Positions 8,906-20,629 of a DNA stretch of 64,000 nucleotides are shown piece after piece. The translations under genes and the position numbers were made by a program. Under the pieces are notes generated by a model. The model ran no database searches, was not told where the DNA came from, and worked only from the letters and a program-made list of their open reading frames with translations. Numbering within the stretch: position 1 is the first letter of the stretch; each line of letters opens with the position of its first letter. Source of the stretch: Scleromatobacter sp039920745 (GTDB lineage: Bacteria; Pseudomonadota; Gammaproteobacteria; Burkholderiales; Burkholderiaceae_C); assembly GCA_039920745.1 (NCBI GenBank), contig JBDSDD010000010.1:1-64000 (forward strand). Reading direction: 5' to 3'.

Positions 8906-10153
8906 ATGAGCACGCCCTTGCCCCCCTTCCTCGTCGCCCTCGGCCTCGACGACACGCACGACATCGACGAGCGCACGCTGCGGCGAGCCTACGCGCGCCT
9001 GCTCAAGCAGATCGACGTCGAGGCCGAACCCCAGCGCTTCCAGGCCTTGCGCGAGTCGCTCGACCAGTCGCTGAGCTGGCTCGCGTGGCGTGAGCGGGCG
9101 CAGGCGGCCGACGGCGATCCGAGCAGCGTGCCGGATCGGTCGACCGCGCCGGCGATCCGCGGCCCGGATGTTCTTTTCGAGCTGGCGTCGCCGGCGCCCG
9201 CCGCGCCACCCGGCGAGGCCAGCGGCTCCGCCGTCTACGCGGACTTCCATCAGGCGGTCACGCGCGTGTTCCGCGACGTGGCTGGCGCGCGCAACGCGCT
9301 AGAACGTGCGATGGCCGATCCGCGCCTGATCAACATCGACGCACGCACCGGCTTCGAGGGCCACGTGGCCCGGCTGCTGGCCGAAGGCTGGCGCCCCGGC
9401 CACGACCACTTGCTCGATCCGGCGGTCGACGCCTTCGGTTGGGAGCGCGACCACAGGAGGCTGGGGCATTTCGGCCAGGTGGGCGCGCTGGTCGACGCGG
9501 CGATCCGCGACCGCGCGGTGTTTCGCCAGTTCAACGCCCAGCAGGCAGCCGTGCTCAACCGGCTGATCCTGCGCATCCGCGACGCGACGCCACCCGACCC
9601 GCGCACCTTGCACGAGGAGGTGCAGCAGTTGCAGTTGCTGGTGCAGCGCGTGCCCAACTGGTTGCGTATCGTGGCGCCGGTGGATCCGGTCAACGCGCGC
9701 TTCGAGATGTGGCGCGAGTCGCCGGCCAGCATGCGGCCAGCGCCGGGCGGGCCGCAGCCGAAATTCGTGGGCCAGAAGCCGGCGTCGGCGACGTTGCCGG
9801 GCATTCTCGTGATGGCGGCCCTGATCGCGCTGTTCGTGTTCGCGCGGCTGGGCAGCCGCGAGTCTGGCGGTCATTTCCAGCAGACCGCCGCACAACGCGC
9901 CCAGGTGGCCGACATCGACCTGGCGCAGCGCCAGCGACAAGTCGAGGCCCTGCTGTCCAACATCCAGACCGCCAGCCCCGCGCCGTCGCCGCGGCTCAAG
10001 CAGAAAGCCACCCAGTTGCCAGCCGCTACCCCGACCATCGCGCCAGCCAATAGCGGCGCAGGCAAGCCATGGTGGGCACCCGACTGGGCCGGATCACCAG
10101 GCTCGCAGGTGCCCGAGCTGTCGCCGCCGACGGGCATCGCGCCTGCGCGATGA
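8906..10153 (+). CDS. J-domain-like single-pass membrane protein
   Basis: The 415-residue protein opens with LGLDDTHDIDERTLRRAYARLLKQIDVEAEPQRFQALRES, the pattern of the degenerate J-like domains common in Burkholderiales that lack the HPD tripeptide, so it may not stimulate DnaK. A central alpha-helical cytosolic region is followed by one membrane helix (TLPGILVMAALIALFVFAR, about residues 297-315) and a Pro/Ala-rich tail that would be periplasmic. The ATG at 8906 is chosen because it starts the conserved domain; the frame upstream overlaps the previous gene. The short spacing to the secreted trypsin-like gene suggests co-transcription. Function unknown. Confidence 0.7.
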   Translation: MSTPLPPFLVALGLDDTHDIDERTLRRAYARLLKQIDVEAEPQRFQALRESLDQSLSWLAWRERAQAADGDPSSVPDRSTAPAIRGPDVLFELASPAPAAPPGEASGSAVYADFHQAVTRVFRDVAGARNALERAMADPRLINIDARTGFEGHVARLLAEGWRPGHDHLLDPAVDAFGWERDHRRLGHFGQVGALVDAAIRDRAVFRQFNAQQAAVLNRLILRIRDATPPDPRTLHEEVQQLQLLVQRVPNWLRIVAPVDPVNARFEMWRESPASMRPAPGGPQPKFVGQKPASATLPGILVMAALIALFVFARLGSRESGGHFQQTAAQRAQVADIDLAQRQRQVEALLSNIQTASPAPSPRLKQKATQLPAATPTIAPANSGAGKPWWAPDWAGSPGSQVPELSPPTGIAPAR

Positions 10154-10323
10154 GGCGCGCGCAGTGGCAGGCACGCGTCACGCGCGTGGATGCAAGTGCC
10201 GGTCGTGCCCCTGTCGAGCAGCCACAACCCGTGACCTTCGTCGCAATCGGGAACACGTTTGCTGTAATTCGTTGTCTCGCAGGACGACAATGCCGAGGCA
10301 AATTTCCCGGATACTCTCTGCCA

Positions 10324-11034
10324 ATGACACGATTGCGACGCCTGCTGCCTGCCGCCTTGCTTGCCGCCCTGCTTGCCGCCCTGACGGGTGCGCCGGTGGC
10401 CGCGTCGGCGGCGGACGCGGCCGCGCCGACCTATCGCATCGTCGGCCCCGACGGCAAGGTGACTTTCTCTGATCGCAAGCCAACCGACCCGACCGTGCGC
10501 ACGCGCGAGCTCGGGCAGACCGTCACCGCGCCGATGCTCACGCCCACGAACCAGCCCTTCGACCTGCGCCCTGTCACGGCACTGCGGCCCGGCGCGCGGT
10601 CGGCGACTGGCGACGGGCTGACGCCGGCGGTCGACGTCAGCGGCAGGCCGTTCCCGCCGGGCCTGCCCGACGCCATCCTCGATGTCGTCGTGCACCAATT
10701 CTTCGTGCAGACGCTGGTGGAAGCCTGCAGTCGGCTGCGGCCCGCTTACACCGAGCGTTACCAGGGCGGCGTGCGCAACTGGCGCGACCGCAACGCCGAG
10801 ATCCTGGCCAAGAGCAACCGCGTCACGTTCGCGCGCTTCACCGCCGAACAGCGCGACACGTTGCGGGCGACGGCCCGCTCGCGCCTGGCGCAGCTGATAC
10901 CCGCGCCCGGCACCCTCGATGCCGACAAGATGGCCTGGTGCGACCGCATGAGCGGCGACCTCGCGCGCCGTCAGTTCGAGCTGGAGGGCGACCTGCGCGT
11001 CGCGCCCATCCTCGAGTTCGACCTGCAGCCCTGA
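10324..11034 (+). CDS. Secreted DUF4124-like protein
   Basis: The predicted product of 236 residues begins MTRLRRLLPAALLAALLAAL and has a clear signal peptide ending near ASAADA. YRIVGPDGKVTFSDRKP follows, which matches the pattern of the DUF4124 domain found at the N-terminus of many betaproteobacterial periplasmic proteins. The rest is a helical region (about 110-225) with two Cys (EACSRL and AWCDRM) that could form a disulfide. The function of the family is not known. The stop directly abuts the convergent stop of the HD-domain gene at 11035. Confidence 0.7.
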   Translation: MTRLRRLLPAALLAALLAALTGAPVAASAADAAAPTYRIVGPDGKVTFSDRKPTDPTVRTRELGQTVTAPMLTPTNQPFDLRPVTALRPGARSATGDGLTPAVDVSGRPFPPGLPDAILDVVVHQFFVQTLVEACSRLRPAYTERYQGGVRNWRDRNAEILAKSNRVTFARFTAEQRDTLRATARSRLAQLIPAPGTLDADKMAWCDRMSGDLARRQFELEGDLRVAPILEFDLQP

Positions 11035-11658
11035 TCAGGCCAGGGCCGCGATCGCCCGCGCGAGGTTCGCGCGAGCCCCAGCCTCGAAGCGCGCTGCGAA
11101 GCACGGCGTCGCGAAGATCGCAGGACGCGCCAGGAACGCGCGCAGGATCTCGGCGCGCTTGTCGCGAAAGCGGGGCTCGGGCACGAAGCCGTACTCGGCG
11201 CGGATCTGGCGCTCGTAGTCGTCGAAGCGTGCCGGCTCGGCGCCGAGGATCGCGAGGTCGATGTCCACCAGCAATCGGGCGTCGGCCGTCGCGGGCACCT
11301 CGCTGTGGCGCGTGGCCATGATCAGGGCGTGCACGCGCTGCGCGACCTCGCGGGTCGCACCGGCGTCGCGCAACACCTGGTGCGCCCAGTCCGCGCTGAC
11401 CGCCTCGTTGTCGTGGCGGCCGGTGTCGTAGACCGCATCGTGGAACCACAGCGCCAGCGCGACTTCGCCGGGGTGTTCTGCCAGCGCCCTGTGCTGCTCG
11501 AACAGCGCCAGGCATTCGCGCAGGTGCTGCGGCGTATGGTAGGCGCGATGTGCCTCGGCCCAGCGGGCCAGCAGCGTCTCGAGGACGTCGTCGGTCGGCG
11601 CAGGCAGGGTCAGGTCACGCCACGCGGCGCGCCAGTCGAGAGTGGTTGGAAGAGTCAT
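11035..11658 (-). CDS. HD-domain metal-dependent phosphohydrolase
   Basis: A 207-residue HD-superfamily protein. The metal-ligand motifs are visible: HRAYHTPQHL near residue 33, FHDAVYD (the HD pair) near 70, HALIMATRH and the C-terminal Asp in LLVDIDLAILG. This arrangement matches the predicted metal-dependent HD phosphohydrolases (COG4339-like), whose natural substrate is unknown. The ATG at 11658 is chosen because it overlaps the stop of the upstream small gene as ATGA; the frame upstream of it belongs to that gene's region. Co-translation with the 130-residue membrane-tailed protein is likely. Confidence 0.85.
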   Translation of the reverse strand: MTLPTTLDWRAAWRDLTLPAPTDDVLETLLARWAEAHRAYHTPQHLRECLALFEQHRALAEHPGEVALALWFHDAVYDTGRHDNEAVSADWAHQVLRDAGATREVAQRVHALIMATRHSEVPATADARLLVDIDLAILGAEPARFDDYERQIRAEYGFVPEPRFRDKRAEILRAFLARPAIFATPCFAARFEAGARANLARAIAALA

Positions 11659-12047
11659 TTGGCAACGGGCTCGACAGGGGCCAGGACAACGGCGTGACGC
11701 GTGGCGCGAAGCAGGCAGGCAATGGCCAGCAGCCACGGCATCATCGCCCATGCGACGGCGTGCGCGATCGGTTGCGCGTAGTTGGCGCGCTTGCGCATCG
11801 TCGCGCCGTTGTGCACCAGGACGAAAGCCTGGTCGTCACCGACGCTTTCCAGCGCCAGGCGCGACGCCTGGGCCATGAAGAAGGCCATCAGGTCGGCACG
11901 ACCCTGGAGGTCGGGCGCCGTCATCGGCTCGTGGCACAGCACGAAGCAGTGCGGCAGCCCGGGCAAGCTGTATTGCACGAGGAGGCAATCCCGCTCGGCG
12001 TAGCCGGCGGGCAAGAGAACCTGGCACTGTGTCTGGAAGCCCGGCAT
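11655..12047 (-). CDS. Hypothetical protein with C-terminal membrane helix
   Basis: A 130-residue protein I do not recognise. The N-terminal part (MPGFQTQCQVLLPAGYAERDCLLVQYSLPG) looks like a small soluble beta domain with Cys residues at 8, 21, 34 and 38. A single hydrophobic helix follows at about residues 98-115 (AVAWAMMPWLLAIACLL). It is the first gene of a two-gene minus-strand unit with the HD phosphohydrolase and diverges from a TetR-type regulator 100 bp away, which makes it a candidate target of that regulator. Confidence 0.65.
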   Translation of the reverse strand: MPGFQTQCQVLLPAGYAERDCLLVQYSLPGLPHCFVLCHEPMTAPDLQGRADLMAFFMAQASRLALESVGDDQAFVLVHNGATMRKRANYAQPIAHAVAWAMMPWLLAIACLLRATRHAVVLAPVEPVAK

Positions 12048-12064
12048 GGGATGGATCCTGTTTG

Positions 12065-12080
12065 TTGGTTAGTTGACCAA
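12065..12080. promoter_or_regulatory. Candidate TetR operator
   Basis: A perfect inverted repeat TTGGT-N6-ACCAA lies in the AT-rich 101-bp divergent region, 18 bases upstream of the minus-strand gene and 69 bases upstream of the TetR-type gene. Divergent TetR regulators usually bind such palindromes, so this is the best operator candidate; the assignment is inferred. Confidence 0.4.
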
Positions 12081-12148
12081 TATTGACAATGTAGCGCCCG
12101 GAACAACGCGGCGCAAGTAAACTTGGGCAAACAACCAATAAAAGTTCC

Positions 12149-12763
12149 GTGGCCCGTTCCTCCAACACCGAAGCCCGCCGCGCCGAGATCACCGGCGCCC
12201 TGCTCGCCGTGATCGCGCGCCACGGCTACGACAAGGCGACGATCCAGGCGATCGCCGCCCAGGCCGGGTTGGCACCCGGGCTGATCCACTACCACTTCGA
12301 GAACAAGCAGGAGATCCTGGTCTCGCTGATCGGCGCGCTGGCGCAAGCGGCGCACACGCGCTACGTGGCGGTACTCGGCGAGCAGGTGGAGCCGTTCGAG
12401 CGCCTGCGCGCCTACCTGCGCGCGCGCCTGGGGCTGGGCGAAGGCGCCGCACCCGACATCGTCTCGGCCTGGGTGATGATCGGCGCCGAGGCCGTGCGCC
12501 AGCCCGAGGTGCGCGCCGTCTACCGCCAGATGATCGCCGACGAACTGGCGCTGCTGACCACGTTGCTGACCGACTGCCTGCGCGCCCGCGAGCGCGACAC
12601 GCGCGGGGCCGCGACGCTGGCCGCCGGATTGGCCGCGATGATCGAAGGCGCGTACCAGCTCTCCAGCGCCGCCGCACAGGTGCTGCCCGCCGGCTACGCG
12701 GCCACCGCGGCCACGTCGTACGCCGAACTGTCCATCGCGGCGGCGCCCCCTTTCAACGGCTAG
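12149..12763 (+). CDS. TetR/AcrR-family transcriptional regulator
   Basis: The 204-residue length is typical. The N-terminal helix-turn-helix is recognisable at residues 14-58: a first helix (RAEITGALLAVIARHGYDKA), then TIQAIAAQAGLAPGLIHYHFENKQEIL with the family hallmark YHF. The C-terminal ligand domain is helical and somewhat BetI-like; the ligand cannot be read from sequence. It diverges from the membrane-tailed protein/HD phosphohydrolase pair, its most likely target besides itself. The stop TAG at 12761-12763 forms part of a -10-like TAGGAT that precedes the next gene. Confidence 0.88.
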   Translation: MARSSNTEARRAEITGALLAVIARHGYDKATIQAIAAQAGLAPGLIHYHFENKQEILVSLIGALAQAAHTRYVAVLGEQVEPFERLRAYLRARLGLGEGAAPDIVSAWVMIGAEAVRQPEVRAVYRQMIADELALLTTLLTDCLRARERDTRGAATLAAGLAAMIEGAYQLSSAAAQVLPAGYAATAATSYAELSIAAAPPFNG

Positions 12764-12771
12764 GATCACGC

Positions 12772-13395
12772 ATGGCCACGCCTCACATCGCCGACCTCAT
12801 CGCCCTGGCCGTCCGGCTGGTCAACGCGAACCAGACGCAGCGCGCGCGCATCGTCTGCGAGCAGGCGGTGGCCGCGTACCCGCCCCACCCGGCCGTGCAC
12901 CAGTTGCTGGCCGTGCTGGACCTGCAGGCCAGCCAGCCCGGCGCCGCCCGCGGCCACGCGGCCCTGAGCCTGAAGCTGCGGCCCGATCATGTGCCTGCGC
13001 TGCTGGTGCTGGGGGAAGCCGCGCTGGCCGAGCGCGATCTCGCCGCTGCCGCCGCCGCGCTGGAGCGCGCCGTCACGCTCGCCCCTGAACAGGCCGAGGC
13101 GTGGTTCAAGGTCGCCCTGGTGCGCCAGGACCTGCACGACCTGGACGGCGCGATCGCGGCGCTGGAGCGCGTGCTGGCGCTGAATCCGGCGCGTGCCGAC
13201 GCGCTGGTCAACCTCGGCATCGTGCTGCAGGAGGCCGGCCGGCTCGACGACGCCCTGCGCGCGTACGGCCGCGCGCTCCGCCTGCGCGAGCAGACGTTCG
13301 GGCGCATCGCGCACGCGCTTGCGACGCCCAACGTCGGCCGCCTGTGGCTCAACCTGGACGACCTGCGCACCGAGCTGCGCGCCCTGCCCGCCTGA
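12772..13395 (+). CDS. TPR-repeat protein
   Basis: A 207-residue tetratricopeptide protein. At least four TPR units can be seen, with the clearest at PEQAEAWFKVALVRQDLHDLDGAIAALERVLALNP and ARADALVNLGIVLQEAGRLDDALRAYGRAL. No signal peptide or membrane helix is evident, so a cytoplasmic scaffold is likely. The last 35 residues (LATPNVGRLWLNLDDLRTELRALPA) lie outside the repeats. The start codon lies only five bases after TAGGAT (12761-12766), a possible leaderless promoter. No specific partner is evident. Confidence 0.8.
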   Translation: MATPHIADLIALAVRLVNANQTQRARIVCEQAVAAYPPHPAVHQLLAVLDLQASQPGAARGHAALSLKLRPDHVPALLVLGEAALAERDLAAAAAALERAVTLAPEQAEAWFKVALVRQDLHDLDGAIAALERVLALNPARADALVNLGIVLQEAGRLDDALRAYGRALRLREQTFGRIAHALATPNVGRLWLNLDDLRTELRALPA

Positions 13396-13401
13396 CCCGG
13401 G

Positions 13402-13680
13402 CTACGCTTTCGGCTTGCAGCGAAAGTCGAGCTCGGCCGACGGCGCCTGGCCGGGCGGCGGCGGCACGGCCACCTGCCGGATCACGTCGACGCTCGCGCC
13501 GCGCTCACCGCAGAAGGCCGTGGCCTGCGCCAGCGCCCTGGCCTGCTGCTGCTCGACGCGGGCGTTGACGTCGTTGCTGCGCACGACGGTCATGTAGGTG
13601 CCATCGCCAGTAGACGTGACGTTGGAGAGGACGGCGCAGCCGCACAAGGCCAGCATCGTCACGAAGAACAGTCGTCGCAT
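13402..13680 (-). CDS. Small putative lipoprotein
   Basis: A 92-residue product with a lipoprotein-type signal: Arg-Arg, a hydrophobic run and the lipobox-like LCGC around Cys15. The mature part contains TYMTVVRSNDVNARVEQQQARALAQATAFCGERG and ends in CKPKA, with two further Cys that could pair. This pattern (helix with AxxxAxxFC, then a short beta strand) occurs in many small proteobacterial lipoproteins of unknown role. It is three bases downstream of the upstream minus-strand gene, so probably co-transcribed with it. Confidence 0.7.
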   Translation of the reverse strand: MRRLFFVTMLALCGCAVLSNVTSTGDGTYMTVVRSNDVNARVEQQQARALAQATAFCGERGASVDVIRQVAVPPPPGQAPSAELDFRCKPKA

Positions 13681-13683
13681 GAT

Positions 13684-14394
13684 TCAGCCTCGGCCTGGCT
13701 TGTCACGGTAGCCCTTGCGATACACGCCGGGGCCCGCCATGATCTGTCGAGCCACGTCGTCGTAGGCCGCGATGCGCTCGCCGCCCATCGGTTCGAACGC
13801 GAGCTCCAGCGCCTCGCGCGGCACCGCGAAGCACTGCGCGATCGGCGTGCCCCTGGGCAGCACGCCGTCGAAGCGATCATCCAGCCAGACGGCCGGGAAG
13901 TTGATGCCAACCGCGTTGAAGCGATCGGCGTCTACAAGGCCCGTGACGGTGCGAAACGGCAGGTCGTCGCGGTTGATCGGGTGCATCGCGAGCAGCGACC
14001 AGCCGTCCTCCAGTTCGATCGTCCAGAAGCTGTTGAACTTCAGCGCCGACTGCGGGCCGTGCGCCAGCGGCGAGCCGGCGACCTGCTCGGCCACGTGGAA
14101 GCTCAGCGGCGCGCGCGGATGGCCCTGCACGCTGAGCTCGGGCAGCGGCCAGTCCCAGCTGAACTGCATGCCGGGCGCGACCATGACGTCGCAGGGCAGC
14201 ACCAGCATGAAGCCGTGGCGCATCGCGTCGACAAAGGGCGGGCACTGCTTGAGGGTGCGGATCTCGCGGCCATGCACGGCCGAGGGCACGCGCGGCGCCA
14301 TCGCGCGCAGCCACTCGGGCAACGCGGCACGGGCCGGCACGGGGCGCGGCAGGCGGTCGATCAGCGCGGGGTCGCAGCGGAAGGTGACTTTCAT
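13684..14394 (-). CDS. Conserved hypothetical protein (possibly DUF6065-like)
   Basis: A 236-residue soluble protein with no signal or membrane segment. Features such as LPEWLRAMAPRVPS, TLKQCPPFVDAMRHGFML, the motif FNSFWTIELEDGWSLLAMHPINR and an aromatic-rich NFPAVWLDD recall a family of phage- and bacteria-encoded proteins of unknown function (I associate it with DUF6065, from memory and unchecked). Three bases separate it from the downstream lipoprotein gene. It starts just downstream of the terminator-like hairpins that close the glycerol operon. Confidence 0.6.
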   Translation of the reverse strand: MKVTFRCDPALIDRLPRPVPARAALPEWLRAMAPRVPSAVHGREIRTLKQCPPFVDAMRHGFMLVLPCDVMVAPGMQFSWDWPLPELSVQGHPRAPLSFHVAEQVAGSPLAHGPQSALKFNSFWTIELEDGWSLLAMHPINRDDLPFRTVTGLVDADRFNAVGINFPAVWLDDRFDGVLPRGTPIAQCFAVPREALELAFEPMGGERIAAYDDVARQIMAGPGVYRKGYRDKPGRG

Positions 14395-14402
14395 GGGTGA
14401 CG

Positions 14403-14469
14403 AAGAATAACGCCCCGGACGTCGTGAAGGCGACCGGGGCGTCGAAGAGTCCGGCCTGCCGACCGGACT
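14403..14469 (-). terminator. Tandem hairpins ending the glycerol operon
   Basis: Two strong stem-loops lie between the glpV stop (14483) and the next gene. The first met by polymerase is AGTCCGG / CCGGACT (14448-14454 with 14463-14469, loop of 8). The second is CGCCCCGG / CCGGGGCG (14411-14418 with 14434-14441). On the minus strand the second is followed by TTATTCTT, a weak U-tract, so it is a plausible intrinsic terminator for the glpD-glpSTPQUV transcript. Confidence 0.65.
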
Positions 14470-14482
14470 GAGGAGACAACTG

Positions 14483-16216
<1,734 letters not shown>

Positions 16217-16299
16217 CTTTGTCTCCTGTGTGCCTTCCCGTTGTCTCCCACGACGCCGGCTGGGAAGGATTCGCCGGCGCCTCTGAAATCACATACTTC

Positions 16300-16372
16300 C
16301 TAGCCGGCGAGCGCTCGGCCGCTCCGGAGCGAGCCGGCCAGCCCCGCGGGGGCGGCGAGTGGAACGAGCAGG
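16300..16372 (-). repeat. REP-like GC-rich intergenic repeat, copy 1
   Basis: Between glpU and glpV lies a run of palindromes: GCCGGC arms at both ends of GCTCCGGAGC, then GCCCCGCGGGGGC (16341-16353). Read on the minus strand, the core GCCCCCGCGGGGCTGGC parallels the elements at 19521-19535 and 37585-37600. It probably folds into an mRNA hairpin that can stabilise the upstream part of the operon transcript. The copy boundaries are approximate. Confidence 0.55.
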
Positions 16373-16380
16373 GTCGTCAT

Positions 16381-16689
16381 CTACCCTTTGCGCATGATCA
16401 AGGCGAGCAGCAACATCGACACGACCAGGCTGATCCAGATCGACGGCTCCTGCTCCAGGTTGAACCAGCCCATCGCCTTCTCGCTGAGGCCGACGAAGCC
16501 GAGATTGACCCAGGCCGCGGCCATCAGGCCGATGAACAGCCGGTCGCCACGGGTCGTGGAAATCGGCAGCCAGCCGCGACGAAGCGTCGTCGGCGACTTG
16601 ATCTCCCAGATCGTCATGACCGCCAGCATCAAGCCGATGCATATGAAGAACACCGCCACGGGCAGAGTCCACGCCATCCACTCGAACAT
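16381..16689 (-). CDS. glpU: Small membrane subunit of the glycerol ABC transporter (DUF2160)
   Basis: A 102-residue protein with three predicted membrane helices: WTLPVAVFFICIGLMLAVMTIWE, the segment FIGLMAAAWVNLGFVGL, and PSIWISLVVSMLLLALI. This is the DUF2160/GlpU pattern, a small protein always found with GlpPQ glycerol permeases; its exact task is unknown. The ATG at 16689 is selected over an upstream in-frame ATG because AAGGAG precedes it with good spacing on the minus strand. It starts 10 bases downstream of the glpQ stop. Confidence 0.88.
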   Translation of the reverse strand: MFEWMAWTLPVAVFFICIGLMLAVMTIWEIKSPTTLRRGWLPISTTRGDRLFIGLMAAAWVNLGFVGLSEKAMGWFNLEQEPSIWISLVVSMLLLALIMRKG

Positions 16690-16699
16690 CACGAACTCC

Positions 16700-17504
16700 T
16701 TAAACCCGGCCCATCGCGAAACCCTTCGCGATGTAGTTGCGGACAAACCAGATCACGATCGCGCCCGGCACGATCGTGAGCACGCCGGCGGCGGCCAACG
16801 TGCCCCAATCCATGCCCGAGGCCGACACCGTGCGCGTCATCACCGCCACGATGGGCAGTGCGTTGACGCTGGTCAGCGTGCGCGCCATCAGCAGCTCGAC
16901 CCAGCTGAACATGAAGCAGAAGAACGCGGCCACGCCGATGCCCGCCTTGATCAGCGGCACGAAGATCTGCAGGAAGAAGCGCGGGAACGAGTAGCCGTCG
17001 ATGTAGGCCGTCTCGTCGATCTCGCGCGGGATCCCGCTCATGAAGCCCTCGAGGATCCACACCGCCAGCGGCACGTTGAACAGCAGGTGCGCCAGCGCCA
17101 CCGCGATGTGGGTGTCCATCAGACCCAGCGTGGTGTAGAGCTGGAAGAACGGCAGCAGGAACACGGCCGGCGGCGTCATCCGGTTGGTGAGCAGCCAGAA
17201 GAACACGTGCTTGTCGCCGAAGAACGAGTAGCGCGAGAACGCGTAGGCGGCAGGCAGCGCCACCGTCAACGAGATCACCGTGTTGATGGCCACGTAGATC
17301 AGCGAGTTGATGTAGCCCGAGTACCACGACTCGTCTGTGAAGATCAGCTTGTAGTGGTCAAAGGTGAAGTGCTTGGGCCACAGGCTGAACGCCGCCAGGA
17401 TCTCCTCGTTCGTCTTGAACGACATGTTGACCATCCAGTAGACCGGGAGGATCGCGAAGAGCAGGTAGGCGAACAGGAACAGCGTCCGCTTCTTGAAGCG
17501 CTTG

Positions 17505-17512
<8 letters not shown>
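16700..17512 (-). CDS. glpQ: Glycerol ABC transporter permease GlpQ
   Basis: A 270-residue inner-membrane permease of the binding-protein-dependent transport (MalG-like) family. Hydrophobic segments start with TLFLFAYLLFAILPVYWMV and continue through the core; the EAA-like loop is EIDETAYIDGYSFPRFFLQIFVPLI. The ATG at 17512 (MDDKRFKKR) is favoured: GGGAG lies upstream on the minus strand and it overlaps the glpP end by eight bases. With GlpP it forms the glycerol channel powered by GlpS and GlpT. Confidence 0.92.
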
Positions 17513-18385
<873 letters not shown>

Positions 18386-18389
<4 letters not shown>

Positions 18390-19483
18390 GCGTTGACTCC
18401 TTGCACGTCGATCAACAGCTCGTTCGCGTAGAAACAGGTGTGCGGGCCGTTGACCTGCAGCCACGTCGCGTCGCCCGCCTTCGGGATCGGCTGATGCGGA
18501 TGCAGGCGCGCGCGGATCTGCGTGCCGTCCCCGGCGCGGCCAGTCAGCAGCCAGTAGGTGCCGATGTCCTGCGCCTGTTCGACGCTCACCGGCACGGCAC
18601 CGGCGGTCTCGGGCACGGCGATCGTCACGTATTCCGGCCGCACGCCCAGCAGCGTCGCGTCCTTCACGGCCGCGGCGTCCGGCAGCGCGAGCACGAGGCG
18701 CCCCGCGACTTCCAGCCCACGTTCGCTCGAGCGCGCGGCCAGCAGGTTCATGCCTGGCGAGCCGATGAAGTGGCCGACGAACGTGTGGCGCGGGCGTTCG
18801 AACAGATCCGACGCGCTGCCCACCTGCACCGCTCGGCCGCGCGTCATGACGATGACCTGGTCGGCAAAGGTCAGCGCCTCCACCTGGTCGTGCGTGACGT
18901 AGATCAGCGTCAACTTCAGCTCGTGATGGATCTGCTTCAACTTGCGGCGCAACTGCCACTTCAGATGCGGGTCGATCACCGTCAGCGGCTCGTCGAACAG
19001 CACCGCGCTGACGTCCTCGCGCACCAGGCCGCGGCCCAGCGAGATCTTCTGCTTGGCGTCGGCGGCGAGGCCGGCCGCGCGCGCGTCGAGCTGGTGGCTC
19101 ATCTCCAGCATCTCGGCGATGCGGCCCACGCGCTCCTTGATGCGCTCCGGCGCGACGCCCCGATTGCGCAGTGGAAACGCCAGGTTCTCGGCCACGGTCA
19201 TCGTGTCGTAGATCACCGGGAACTGGAACACCTGAGCGATGTTGCGCTGCTGCGGCGTGCGCCCGGTCACGTCGACGCCGTCGTATTTCACACTGCCTTG
19301 CGAAGGCTTCACGAGACCGGAGACGATGTTGAGCAATGTCGTCTTGCCGCAGCCCGACGGGCCCAGCAACGCATACGCGCCGCCATCGTCGAAGGTCATC
19401 TTCAGAGGGAGCAACGCATAGTCGTCGTCGCTGCGCGGGTTGGGCTTGTAGGCGTGGGCCAGGTCGAGGTCGATGCGGGACAT
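18386..19483 (-). CDS. glpT: Glycerol ABC transporter ATPase GlpT with atypical signature motif
   Basis: A 365-residue MalK-like ATPase with a regulatory OB-type C-terminal part. Walker A is GPSGCGKTT, Walker B is AVLFDEPLTVIDPHL and the switch His is in IYVTHDQVEA. In place of the canonical LSGGQ the protein has LAADAKQKISLGRGLV; I recall the same replacement in other GlpT proteins, so this is a family trait and not damage. The pairing of GlpS (normal signature, odd Walker A) with GlpT (odd signature) suggests one asymmetric ATP site in the heterodimer. The TGA overlaps the glpP start. Confidence 0.9.
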
Positions 19484-19496
19484 GTCAGCGCTCCGC

Positions 19497-19545
19497 CCGG
19501 CCGCCCGAAGAAGGCGCTGCGCCCCCTCGGGGGGCAGTGAACAAG
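19497..19545 (-). repeat. REP-like GC-rich intergenic repeat, copy 2
   Basis: The 78-bp gap between glpS and glpT holds GCCCCC-TC-GGGGGGC (19521-19535). Read on the minus strand the element is CACTGCCCCCCGAGGGGGCGC followed by a second GC-rich arm; CTGCCCCC-GAGGGG is shared with the element after ohr (37584-37597). Inside an operon it is more likely an RNA-stability or transcription-attenuation hairpin than a terminator. Confidence 0.55.
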
Positions 19546-19561
19546 GTGAACGTGGCGGTGG

Positions 19562-20619
<1,058 letters not shown>

Positions 20620-20629
<10 letters not shown>

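Noticed and set aside
19020..19100. Frameshift in glpT because LSGGQ is missing
   Set aside because: The frame is continuous, Walker A, Walker B and switch His are intact, and the replacement LAADAKQKISLGRG is as I recall it from other GlpT proteins.
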